64,000 bases of DNA, from the NCBI GenBank assembly GCA_026874595.1, contig CM049316.1:46703695-46767694 (forward strand), given 5' to 3'. Position 1 is the first letter of the stretch; every line of letters starts with the position of its first letter. The stretch comes from Sipunculus nudus (taxonomy: Eukaryota; Annelida; Sipuncula; Golfingiida; Sipunculidae). Positions 46,331 through 57,480 of the stretch are shown here, in pieces. The translations under genes and the position numbers were made by a program. The notes beneath the pieces are model-generated. The model was not told the origin of the DNA, did not search any database, and worked only from the letters and a program-made list of their open reading frames with translations.

Positions 46331-47439
46331 GGAGGGCCCCATCACACAAAGATAAAGAGCAGAATAATGAACTGTCCTGTGCTGCTGAAATCAAAATGGT
46401 TTCTTCTGCAGACTGAATTAGGACATCAAAGATATAGTTCTGTAAGTGATTTGTGGGCTTGCAGGGAAACTGACACTGGGTAGCTATAGATTCGCCAATT
46501 TAAACTTTTGCCAGGCCCGCCTGCTTCTGATACAATGAGGTCTGGTGGAGGGTCTCATTTATGATATTGTTCGGATGTAGATTTTTATTTGACAGTGGTG
46601 GTAACTCTTGCTGTATCTGAGGGAGGGCTGCAGATGATCCCACTCAATCCAACCTGGATTGATCACCCCCTACAGGCTTCTTGCTCTGTCAAACATGCCA
46701 CCACTAAATCTACCGCAGTAATGATGGATTCCAGTGCAGAAATAACGCACCACAACCAACCGCAGGTGTAAACACTGCACATGTGTTAAAACAAAGTTTT
46801 TTTTTTCTTTTCTTTTTTTTTGTGATCAAATTATGATGTCTATGCTCACTTCATATTTATGAAAATTCCTGATGCAGTTTAAAATCAATAAAAGGGCATT
46901 GTTTGTGCTCTATTTTTATTTCATTACTAGTCATACTTCTCCACACTGTCATGATCATTTTTTAATTCTCTGAGATGGTATTAAGATATTTCATAAGTTA
47001 TTCCTAGGGGGCAAACTTTTTTCCTCTGCATACTTAATTAAAAATGCTTATATTTAGGAAAAATATCAATAAAACCTAACTGAAGTAGCAATCAGAATAT
47101 ATGTTGAAAGATTGTATTGTTTGAGGAACAATTGAAAATGCATTCAGATTCTTTAGTTATATTATTAAAAGATTAAAAACAAGCAGATCGATGTTCATAA
47201 ATAAATTTAGGTAGTGCTAACCATAGTTAGAAAAATTGATATGAGATTTTACATTTATGGAGATGTTGATCAAAATGTATGGCAGATCAGTGAATGTGAT
47301 GTCATTTATGTCAGGGTGTGTAAAATGGATTTCATGAACAAGAAAGATTTATGTTTGAAAGAAGAATTACCATTGAAGTTCAGTTGTTTTACAAAAACAT
47401 AGGTAGTAAAATTAGGTGTGATCTGTGCAGTTGTATTTT
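46331..47439. other. Mostly unique AT-rich DNA
   Basis: A moderately GC-rich part at 46500-46760 carries a 60-codon frame without recognisable features; a T-rich run follows at 46797-46820. No gene supported. Confidence 0.35.
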
Positions 47440-47550
47440 GTCCCGCCTGGCACCTTTCTCCTGTGGGTGTAAAAGTAACGCGTTACAGCTCTGACATGAG
47501 TGGAAATGAGGCCAGCTGGCCTGGGAATCAGCTAAATTCCACGACTTTTT
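47440..47550. promoter_or_regulatory. Block with two perfect 12-bp palindromes
   Basis: GTAACGCGTTAC (47475-47486) and GGCCAGCTGGCC (47510-47521, containing the E-box CAGCTG) lie 24 bp apart in a short GC-rich stretch flanked by AT-rich DNA. Palindromes of this length suit homodimeric DNA-binding proteins. Function is inferred only. Confidence 0.3.
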
Positions 47551-48007
47551 CCTAAGACAGAAAACTAAAGCAGTAATTGTTTTGCCTCTATTGGCCTTCC
47601 TCCCCTGTCTGTTTTAAAATCAACAGTCTTTTGTATTAAAGTTAAATGATCAAGCAAAACAAAATTTTGACATTTTATTGAGGGGGTCACATTGATCAGG
47701 ATTGTTCTTTTTGGATAACTATTATATATTTCTAGGTTATTCATAGAAGCACATGGCAAAGATCATTGTTGCATCTTATGTAGTTCTGCTCAATGGCCAA
47801 ATCTGGAATCTGTTTAAATAATCAAGACAAGCATATAAGGTCAGGACTCACAAGTTGGTCATCCTGTATGGCCATGTGTCCTCTAAGCCTTTTTACATAT
47901 ATGTAAATCACATCCTTTTTTTTGCTAGTTGAACAGCTGATATATTTCCTGATCTGATGTATTTATTCAGAATGATATGTCCAGATAATGCCAAAGAAAG
48001 CTTGAAG
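47551..48007. other. Unique AT-rich DNA
   Basis: Nothing recognised. Confidence 0.4.
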
Positions 48008-48015
48008 ATAACTTC

Positions 48016-48409
48016 TAGTTGTAGGAATAAGTTGTAAAATCATATCAGTTAATTGAAAGATAAAAATGATTGATTATTGATTATCCATTGATCATTTTAT
48101 GTACCTTCTATGTTACAATGAAATCTGCAGTCGATTTATACCTAAAATATTTACTGAGAAAATTAATTTTGAATTATTTATCAAGCTGAAAAATTAAAGT
48201 AATATCCATGTTGTTGACATGTATATGTTTCACAGCCCTCAATTTAATGTTGTTCGCTATTTTGTGCTCCTTCTTTCTTATATCTCTGACTCCTCTGGAT
48301 GTGCATACACAATCTTTCATGATTGATAAAAAAAAAATGCAACTAATGCATTCGATTATGAAAGAAAACAACCAATCATTGATTGAATTCAATAATTTGC
48401 CCGCCACTA
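48016..48409. mobile_element. hAT-like MITE, 394 bp, 8-bp target duplication
   Basis: The ends TAGTTGTAGG and CCGCCACTA are imperfect inverted repeats. They are flanked by ATAACTTC (48008-48015) and ATAACTAC (48410-48417), an 8-bp duplication with one mismatch, typical of the hAT superfamily. The interior is homologous to 30449-30811. ORFs here (48208-48462 +, 48174-48407 -) are element sequence, not genes. Confidence 0.7.
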
Positions 48410-48417
48410 ATAACTAC

Positions 48418-51059
48418 AAAAAAAAATCATGTATACTGGACCAGGGAACTTTCTTTCAATAGATTATTTTCAGAAAGATAGGAGGAGACACACATACATT
48501 TGTGTATGTGGCTATTTTACATGTGGCTATTTGTAAAATAGCCTGGACTCTGAAGATTCACTATAATCTGTTTGGAAGCCCCCAACATACATTAAAGTCC
48601 CTCAGAGAAGTCACACTTCAGGGAAAAAAAGGATCCCATCAGAAAGGAAAACATCACCAACGAGGAAAAGAGAGGCTGCATGAGCAAGCAGTTATCGGGA
48701 AACTCAAATTTATTCCTGTCACAGCTGAAAACTGTATCACCTTGAGGATTTTACAACAGGCTTTATAATGTTAGCTTAATGAGCTTCAGCATTGTCACAT
48801 GTGATGCTACAGTCAGGTATACTGCTCTGTTAAATTAAGACAAGGTACTGCTTGTGAATGCCAGGGTTTCAGGACATTCTTCCACCAAGAATCCAGTCTG
48901 CCGAGCCAGTGACCTACTTCACCCAGGGTGTAGAGTTCAAACCCTTAACATTTTGGACTTTTATTGTGGACTTTAGGTACTTACCAGTTATAACCAATGT
49001 CTTCTAAAATATTGGAGTGCTTACAGTTGGACTGCATTCAGCTGACCAACTGTCAAACATGTTTGGACTGTCCTTACCTCATGCTTTTATTGACCAGATA
49101 TTGAAGGCTAGCTTAGAGAGAAATTTTGTGCCATGATGTTGTAAAGTCATGTAAAAAAGGGTTGGTTTATTCTATAAGTATTTTTTCCAGCTGCCAACAG
49201 CCTTATTGCCAAATCAGGTCAAATCATACTTGCACAGATGGCTAGAGGGCAGCAAAGCAGAAAAATTTGGCTTCGACATATATTTGCTTAAGACAAGACA
49301 CACTTTAATATGGAGCAAACAGGCAGATGAAAGCCCAGTTTCTGTGATCATATGTGGACCAATATTTTATTTGATTTTTGCTGTGTGGATTACTGGAAAA
49401 TATATATTTTTTCTATGGAAAATTTAGTAAAATGAATAAATTTTACACTTTATTGTGAGTTTACTTCAACATGGATGTAAGTGAACATGTATATTTAAGC
49501 ATATGCGTAATTACTTTTGATATATATAATGTACATGTAAAAATGTTACATAAATTCAGGTAATAAATAATTAATCATAGATATTGTTCACCAAGCACTA
49601 CCATGACTATTTAATAAAACAGTGATATAGTGAGTCCCCTCCAGAGTTCAGCCTACTTGAGTTTAAATCCAAGTCTGAGTCCTTGAGGTTCAAGTCCTAG
49701 TCCACCTTAGAGTGTGAGTCATCTGGAACCAAGTGGAGCTTCCCTCATATTGGACTCAACCTGATTTCTTTAGGCTTTACCACCAAGTCCAAGCACAAGT
49801 CTGAATGAAGGACCCTCAAGTCCAAGACTCTCAAGTGCAAGTAAGTTGGAGTCTGTATGAAGTGGACTTTAGGCAAAGTCTGGATGCAAGCTTGCATCAC
49901 TGTTATAAAATGTGCACTTACTGGAGGTGTATTTTAAGACATATACATATCAAATATCACAAAAGTTTTCCATATTCCACACTGTCTCAGTGTGTTTGAA
50001 TCAGCCACATGATCTTTGGCTGCATGCTTGCTGCCCACATGCAAGTGTATTTTGACCTTTATGCTGATAGTACAGAACCAGCAAATTTTTTTACACATTT
50101 ATCGAAGATACAGTATGGGAAACACCCGAGCCTTCTTCAAAATGCCTGGTGCTACATATTCCTCACTTATGGTACACGGAAGCCTTGGTTTAGTCTGAAT
50201 ATTGGGTCCCCTCTTTCTAGAGGTGTCACTGAAACCATATTGTGACTTGTTGTTTTATGACATTTTTCCAAGGGCCGAGTGGCAGAAAGGCGGTAAAAAT
50301 CATTGTCCACATAGGTGTGGAAATGAGGTCAGTTGGGATCTTTCCCTTCATAAGAACAACTGATTGAGTCAGGTGATAAAAAAATTGCCAGAAACAAATA
50401 TCAGTGATGAATGTATGGCAGTTCTTTCAGACCAATAAGAAAATGTAAACCCACCCACATTGTAAATGGTATATGGTTCATTACAATTTTAGCCTCATTG
50501 CAGAAATCTGAGATATGTGGACATTGTTCTATACAGCAAACTGGATACACTTCAGACATCTTCATTTTTTACTCTTTCAAGTAGAATTACACCTGCAGCT
50601 GCAGGGAGCAGAATAGATCACACACAGCGACATGGTAAGTGGAAATGAAGGCTACCACTAGAATAGATAATGTTACTCCTGAAAGTTTGCCGGTGGGAGG
50701 CCTCTGATACATTGAAGTGTTTCAGGATGGTCACTGGGCCATTTATGCCACGATCTTTCATGGCAGAAGTGAATCCGTCTAAAGAAACAGAATTATGAAA
50801 CACAAGTTGGGAATGTGGGAAGGGCAGCATGGCCATTTAGCTGGAGGTGGTACATGGTTTTGTGAGTTATGACTTGAGTGTCCGGAGCATGCTGCGCTTA
50901 TCCCGTGCTCCAATACCAGGGCATGCACTATCGAGAAAACTTCCCACAAAACAGGCCTGAATTGATACACAAAACCAGATGTATGATGTAACTGCAGAGG
51001 TCCAAATAAATAATACACACTCAAAACAAGTCTCAAGTGTCTAGAGATTCTTGTTAATG
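48418..51059. other. Mostly unique DNA with a CAAGTC-rich patch
   Basis: The stretch 49640-49880 is a degenerate simple repeat around CAAGTCCAAGTC/GAGTC. Short frames at 48502-48768, 49206-49427, 49805-49999 and 50009-50245 are unrecognised. No gene supported. Confidence 0.4.
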
Positions 51060-51900
51060 TTTATTGCTGCCTGATAGCTTTGAAGTTGATAAGTCGTGCC
51101 ACAATGGATGAGCCGCCACGCCAGATATATGTTATAGAGCATGCTGGTGTAATGCTGTATTTTGATGGGAACAAGTTAGGAGGACCATTAGTGCTGTTTC
51201 TCCACCATACCACATATTCTGCATCTTAAAAAGCCCTCCATAAAGAATCTTTATCAGGGTTAGCTGGTAGCAGAGCTTGGGGCCGTTAATATGTGTGTCT
51301 GATTTCAAAGGAACGCAACTTACTGCACCGGGACAGGCCTAACATCTAAATAGCATCATATACTAGCTAAGGACTATAAATCGCTGGTCTGGTATGGCAG
51401 AATCAATGGGCAGGCATTTCACTGATGGGATCTCCGTCAGGCATCATGGCCAATAACCCGCTGGAAAAATGATTGTTTTACAGAAGGTACAAGACACTGG
51501 TGATGCCATCCTTAAATTGTTGTCTGGACTGGACCCCACTACTTTTGGGTATTTTATGGTGCAACTGTCTAACGTGTGATTAACTGTTGACATTTGGTCC
51601 CGTCCAAGCTTGAGAGGCCGGGATCAACATTTGTATGATCAGTCCCGGGTGGACTTGGTGGGGCTGGTCACTGCAGGGTTTGATGCTGCATCCTGGCTTA
51701 CTAGTTGTCAGATGATGCTGAGGAATGGTCGACTGGGGATGGGGCTACTGACAGGCTTACGCTGTGACACATGATGTTTACTCAGGTGTAATGTTTTATA
51801 CTGCCAGCCCTGTCAGACCGCTCCTGTCCTGTCCCATAGTCAGACAGATTTCCTACAAGAAAACTGGCCCCTCTGCCCCCTGTGTACTCACAAATTGTCA
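51060..51900. promoter_or_regulatory. GC-richer unique island, candidate regulatory element
   Basis: About 840 bp of near-balanced base composition, non-repetitive, with no frame above 60 codons. It contrasts sharply with the following (AT)n tract. It is a good place to look for conservation; I cannot assign a role. Confidence 0.25.
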
Positions 51901-51986
51901 AGAAAATGTGTACCATCACCATTTGTGACATGAACACGATTGACATATGAAGATATTTTTTGTCAGAAATATTGAAAATATATGTA

Positions 51987-51990
<4 letters not shown>

Positions 51991-52034
<44 letters not shown>
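51991..52034. repeat. (AT)n microsatellite
   Basis: Alternating A and T for about 44 bp. Confidence 0.95.
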
Positions 52035-52037
<3 letters not shown>

Positions 52038-52241
52038 TAATTAAAAAAATTAAAACAATGTATTATAACATGGTGTAGTGTATGTATATGCTTAAACTTT
52101 AATACAAGGTATTGGTATTGCGGTAATATATGGTACATGTAGAAAATCAGTGTTGCCTTCACTTTATACTGTACACTTCAGTTGTTCATGCAGTCCTGTA
52201 ACGTTATATCTGTTTTGGTACTTTTACATGTATATTTTTTT
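52035..52241. other. AT-rich DNA left of D2
   Basis: No features; ends in the T run into which D2 is inserted. Confidence 0.4.
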
Positions 52242-53605
52242 TATGCCCCAGCAACAAAGTGGCCGGGGCATATAGTTTTACCCATGTCCGTCATTCTGTC
52301 CTTCCGTCATTCTGTCATTCCAAAATCAAACAGTTGTACGGACTTTTTTTCGCAATGCCTGCAGATATTGGCCTGATTTTCGGTGTGTGGGCAGATAATG
52401 ACCAGTTACAGATCAAGTTCGCGTTTCGTCCCGGTTGACCTACTTTTGACCATTTTACGGCTCCTAAATTTAGAAAATTTCATGAAAAATATAAATTTTC
52501 ATGACAAATACACATGTACTGACTTTTTTTCACAATGCCTGCAGATATTTGCCTGATTTTTTGTTTGTGGGCAGATAATGACCAGTTACAGATTGAGTTC
52601 ACGTTTAGTCCCAGTTGACCTACTTTTGAACGTTTTACGCCTCCTTAACTTAGAAAATTTCATGAAAAATAGAAATTTTCATGACAAATACACATGTACG
52701 GACTTTTATCGCAATGCCTGCAGATATTGGCCTGATTTTTGGTGAGTGGGCAGATATAGACCAGTTACAGATCGAGTGCGTGTATCGTCCCGGTTGACCT
52801 TCTTTTGACCATTTTACGGCTCTTGAACATAGAAAATTTCATGAAAAATATGAACTTTCATGACAAATACACATGTACTGACTTTTTTTTGCAGTGCCTG
52901 CAGATATTTGCCTGATTTTTGGTGTGTGGGCAGATAATGACCAGTTACAGATTGAGTTCACGTTTTGTCCCAGTTGACCTACTTTTGCCCATTTGATGGT
53001 GCTCTAACATAGAAAATTTCATAAAAAAGTGCACATGTACGGACTTTTTTTTCGCAGTGCCTGCAGATACGGGCCTGATTTATGGTGTGTAGGCAGATTA
53101 TGACCAGTTACAGATCGAGTTCTTGTTGTTTCCCAGTTGACCTACTTTTGACCATTTGACTGCTCCTGAACATAGAAAATTTCATGAAAAATAGAAATTT
53201 TCATAACAAATGCATATGTACGGACTTTTTTTTTCTCAATGCCTGCAAATACCACCGTGATTTTTTATGTGTGGGCAGATAATGACCATTACAGATCGAG
53301 TTCGCGTTTTGTCCCGGTTGACCTACTTTTGATTGTTTTACGGCTCCTAAACATAGAAATTTTCATGAAAGACAGAAATTTGTTGTGGAAAATGCACATG
53401 TATGGATTTTTTTTCACAATGCCCGCAGATACTGGCCTGATATTTGGTAAGGTAATCACCCGTTACAGATCGAGTTTGCATTTTGCCCTTGTTGACCTAC
53501 TTTTGACCATACGACACCTCCTGAACTTAAATAATTTTTCAATTTTTAACAAATGTTTCTAATTTGCCCCAGGCGGGGGCATTCGTGTCATTCTGACACA
53601 TCTAG
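52242..53605 (+). mobile_element. Family D element D2, Helentron/HINE-like
   Basis: The 5' end TATGCCCC (52242-52249) pairs with GGGGCATA (52264-52271) to form a hairpin; the inner stem is partly eroded (AGCAACAAAGTGGCC). A repeated 'cgtcattctgtc' box follows, then about seven core units of 180 bp (T-run landmarks at 52341, 52521, 52701, 52880). The 3' end has an inverse terminus GGCGGGGGCA, hairpin GTGTCA-TTC-TGACAC (53585-53599), AT, CTAG (53602-53605), then a T run. ORFs such as 53239-53562 are repeat shadows. Confidence 0.8.
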
Positions 53606-54009
53606 TTTTTTTGCAGATTTAGTTACAAAGTATACACGGTACATATGCCAACCATCAATGACCACACAAAGATTTAATAATTTTTATCTAAAGCTTTCTC
53701 ATAAAATGGCTGTAGGGGGATTAGATTTGACAAAAAGGATCACTCATGTTCTGTCATGTGTGTTCCAACCAATATACTTAATACTGTTATGACCTTGAAG
53801 CAGTACTCAACATCCTTCAGTGTAGTGTTTCTTCAGTATCCGCCTGTAGTCCTTGCACCTAGTTGACTACCTCAGTCACTGCCAGTTCTACATGCTAACA
53901 ACTAACATTTCTTGCTCTTTATCATTCTATGTACCACGGTAAATTTACTTATAACCTCGTACATCTAACTTGTACATCATTATGGCCCCTTACTTAGATA
54001 TATTATTGT
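53606..54009. other. Unique DNA
   Basis: No gene or repeat recognised; a 79-codon frame (53553-53792) starts inside the D2 end and is not convincing. Confidence 0.4.
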
Positions 54010-54688
54010 TAATTGTTTTATCTTCTGCAAGCAGGAATGCTGTTCCTGATACAACCTAGAACTCTCCAAACATTCACATACCTCTCTCTTTTTTTCAGGT
54101 TCCCATGTTATATTTTTTAGGCATATCTCTTCTTGAAAAATGTACCTTTAACTAATCATTGTGCCCTTTATAGCTTCCCAGTTACTTATCGTAATCCACT
54201 CAGTTCATATATAGAACCAGACCTCACTCCAATCACATTCCTATTTCTAATCTTCAACTAGAACTTGTACTAAATGCATCATCTGTTTCATATTATGTAC
54301 CAAATACATTCTTCCAAATACAAAAATCTTCATGTCATAGCCTGACCATCAATTTCCCATCTTTTGCTAGACCTTGTTCCAAATATATGACTACTTCATT
54401 TTCTCAAACCTGACATTAGTAAACAAATACTTCCCATTTTGAACAAGACCTTGTTTCAAATATTTTACTTATTTAATTTCTTGAACTAAACATGTTCCAG
54501 GTACATCTTCCTGACTTCATATCTGGAACCAGACCTTGCTACATATGTGTCTATCTGTCCAATAGCTTGAACAAATTTGTGTGTCATAGTTTTTGATTTA
54601 TGTCTTGTACTAAATAAATAATCTGTTACTAAATAAATTATCCATATTTGTATCTAGAACAGAATTTTACTCCAAATGTGTCTAGTTC
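54010..54688 (+). repeat. Degenerate 50-60 bp minisatellite, left part
   Basis: Diverged copies of a unit around TTGAACCAGACCTTGTTCCA followed by AAATA-C-T and a pyrimidine-rich spacer. Period is irregular. The array continues after element A5 at 57289. Confidence 0.55.
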
Positions 54689-55480
54689 TTGCTCAGCTGA
54701 TTAACAGTCATCTTAGCTATAACGATCACTCTTTGTCCGTCATCCGTCCACCTGTCTTGGCATCTGTCTTGGCATCTGTCCGTCTGTTACCAGGCATAAA
54801 TCGTTACGGCTGTATCTAGAATCTTCTAATTTGACATCCAGGCAGGTCCATGAAAAATCTCTTTGGAAAACTGAAATTTGGTCTCTGTTACCCATATACT
54901 CAGAGCTATGGGGCTCCTAAGTACCCAACAGAATAATTAAAAATTTGATATAAAAAATCCAGTATCTGAATAACTGATGCATTGATCACCATTTTTTTTT
55001 GCATGTATATTGATTATGGAATGTTTCATCAGTTCCTGCAGACTGGTGGCGCCATCTGTGTTTTTTTCAAATTGTTATGCATTTTTTCTCTATTTTTGAG
55101 ACTTTCAAAGAAGCAGTTGTCCTTTAAACAGGTACAAACCATAACCACTGGACCTGGAATTCTACCTGACATCCAGGGAGGTCCATGGGAAATTCCCCTA
55201 GGAAACCAGAAATAATGTCACTGTGACCTATATTCTCCAAGCTGTGTTAAGGAAAATGGTTTTAACACTCTATTTTTCAATTAAATGGTAAATGATGGCA
55301 GCTGGATGTAGAAAAAGGTTGCCGTACTCTATATCTTAGGTCTTTTGGCAAAATGCATGATTTTGAGCACTCTGGGAGTCATGTTTTCCATTGTTCAAGG
55401 TTCCTTGTTGTATTCAGAAATCATGGCTGGCGAGTTGTTTTCAAGACACAAATCGTAAATGCTTGACGTAGAAACTTTTT

Positions 55481-57197
55481 TATGCCCCCGCCACAAAGTG
55501 GCCGGGGCATATAGTTTTACCCATGTCCGTCATTCCGTCATTCTGTCAGTCCGTCATTCGGTCATTCCGAAATCAAACAGTTGTACGGAATTTTTTTCGC
55601 AATGCCTGCAGATATTGGCCTGATTTTTGGTGTGTGGGCAGATAATGACCAGTTACAGATCGAGTTCGCGTTTCGTCCCGGTTGACCTACTTTTGACCGT
55701 TTTACGGCTCCTAAACTTAGAAAATTTCATGAAAAATAGAAATTTTCATGACAAATACACATGTACGGACTTTTTTTCGCAATGCCTGCAGATTTTGGCC
55801 TGATTTTTGGTGTGTGGGCAGATAATGACCAGTTACAGATTGAGTTCGCGTTTCGTCCCGGTTGACCTACTTTTGACCGTTTTACGGCTCCTAAACTTAG
55901 AAAATTTCATGAAAAATAGAAATTTTCATGACAAATACACATGTACAGACTTTTTTTCGCAATGCCTGCAGATATTGGCCTGATTTTTGGTGTGTGGGCA
56001 GATAATGACCAGTTACAGATCGAGTTTGCGTTTGTCCCGGTTGACCTACTTTTGACCGTTTTACGGCTCCTAAACTTAGAAAAATTCATGAAAAATAGAA
56101 ATTTTCATGACAAATACACATGTACAGCCGTTTTTAGCCCTCAGCTCATAGGCTGATGGGCTATTGTCATCACCCAAGCTGTCCGTCTGTCCATCTGTCT
56201 GTCCGGTGTCTGTCCGTCTGTCCTATCCGTTCCGCCTCTGTTAAATTTTACCTTGTGAGCGGGATATCTCTAAAAGGATTCACCGTTGGAATTTTATTTC
56301 ATCAGTGAAGATGTATATTGATAAAATCTCGGTCAAGTTCGAAGATGGGTGACCTTGACCCATTTTTCTACATTTTAGAGCTGATTATAGAAAAACACTC
56401 AGAAGTTTATATCTCAGGAACCATTGTGTGGAATTTCACAAAACTTACTATGATCATTGGGACTGATGGTCTGTATGTGCTGCACAATTTTGGTGGCGCC
56501 ACCTGCAATTTCTGATTTTTTAATGAAATTTTATCAGATTTTTTCAATTTTGGCCTTTTGTGCAGGATATCTCTAAAGGTATTCAACACAGGAACTTCAT
56601 TTCTTCAGTGCTATTGCATTATATTTACAAAATCTTGGTCAAGTTCAAAGATGGGTGATCTTGACCTACTTTTCAATATCACAGAGCTTAGTATAGAAAA
56701 AAACTTAGGAGCTTATTTCTCAGGAAGCATTTGGTGGATTGTTATGAAACATGGTATATACCTCTCCAATTTAAATTTATAAATGATTATCAACTTTTGC
56801 TAATATTCTAGTTTCGCAATACAATGCTTACAGATACTGGCCTAATGTTTGGTCTGTGGGCGCTTAATGACCACTTACAGATCGAGTTCGCGTTTCGTCC
56901 CAGTTAACCTATTTTTCACCATATGACAGATCCTGAACATAGAAAATTTCATGAAAGACAGAAATTTTCATGAAAAATGCACATATATGGACTTTTTTTC
57001 ACAATGCCTGCAGATACTGGCCTGATTTTTGGTGTGTTGCTTGATAATGACCCTTTACAGATCGAGTTTGCATTTTGCCCTTGTTGACCTACTTTTGACC
57101 ATACAACACTTCCTGAACTTAAAAAATTTTACAAAATTTAACAAATGTTTCTAATTTGCCCCAGGCGGGGGCATTCGTGTCGTTCCGACACATCTAG
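55481..57197 (+). mobile_element. Family D element D3, nested in A5
   Basis: The 5' hairpin TATGCCCCCGCCAC-AAA-GTGGCCGGGGCATA (55481-55511) has a single C-C mismatch. The 'gtcattcc' box is repeated at 55528-55569. The core units have a period of exactly 180 bp (T run at 55591, 55771, 55951) and differ at only a few bases. TGCCCCCGCC (55483-55492) reappears inverted as GGCGGGGGCA (57164-57173). It ends with hairpin GTGTCG-TTC-CGACAC (57177-57191), AT, CTAG (57194-57197). Element E splits one core unit. This is the most complete D copy. Confidence 0.85.
56136..56811 (+). mobile_element. Family E element, 676 bp, nested in D3
   Basis: The 5' hairpin TAGCCCTCAGC (56135-56145) pairs with GCTGA-T-GGGCTA (56152-56163), one bulged T. 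A CTGTCCGTCTGTCC box follows. Two core units about 302 bp apart ('ggatatctctaaaaggattc' near 56262 and relative near 56563) each include a GTGACCTTGACC-type motif. The box TGGTGGCGCCACCT is at 56491-56504. It ends CTAG (56808-56811) before TTT; a 3' hairpin is not clear. Left and right flanks together rebuild the T run of a D unit. Confidence 0.75.
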
Positions 57198-57288
57198 TTT
57201 CATAATATCCGAGTAGATCCTTGGTACATCTATTTGCATAACGAAAAGCATACAAGTCAGCTGAGCGTCATGACCCATAGGTCACTTG

Positions 57289-57480
57289 TATTGTCATAGC
57301 CTGACTAGACATTGTTGAATACTTCAACCCATTCCAAATCTTGAACTAGATCTAGTTGTCTTACCAGATGTGTCAACCTATCTCATACCATGAACCAGAC
57401 CTTGTGCCATCCCAGTTCAGATCTTGAACCAGAGGTTTACCCCAAAGTAGTGAATTACCTACTTCTTGAACATTACCTTG
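57289..57480 (+). repeat. Degenerate minisatellite, right part
   Basis: Continuation of the 54010-54688 array (CTTGAACCAGA, ACCTTGTGCCA) after A5. Confidence 0.5.

Larger units (their letters stand above)
54689..57288 (+). mobile_element. Family A element A5, host of a three-level nest
   Basis: The 5' hairpin is GCTCAGCTGA-TTAACA-GTCATCTTAGC (54690 onward), then CTTTGTCCGTCATCCGTCC. One core unit of about 335 bp with ACTGGTGGCGCCATCT (55042-55057) and part of another follow. D3 occupies 55481-57197. After D3, a short A tail contains GTCAGCTGAGC (57256-57266), GACCCATAGGTC (57272-57283) and CTTG (57285-57288). The minisatellite interrupted by A5 resumes on the right. Non-coding. Confidence 0.75.

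Noticed and set aside
48870-48960. GTTCAAACC as a polymerase III B box of another SINE
   Set aside because: The bases on either side cannot form a T-arm stem and no A box lies at the right distance.
53239-53562. 107-codon ORF
   Set aside because: It is a read-through of family D 180-bp units; the same sequence appears at other loci in other frames.
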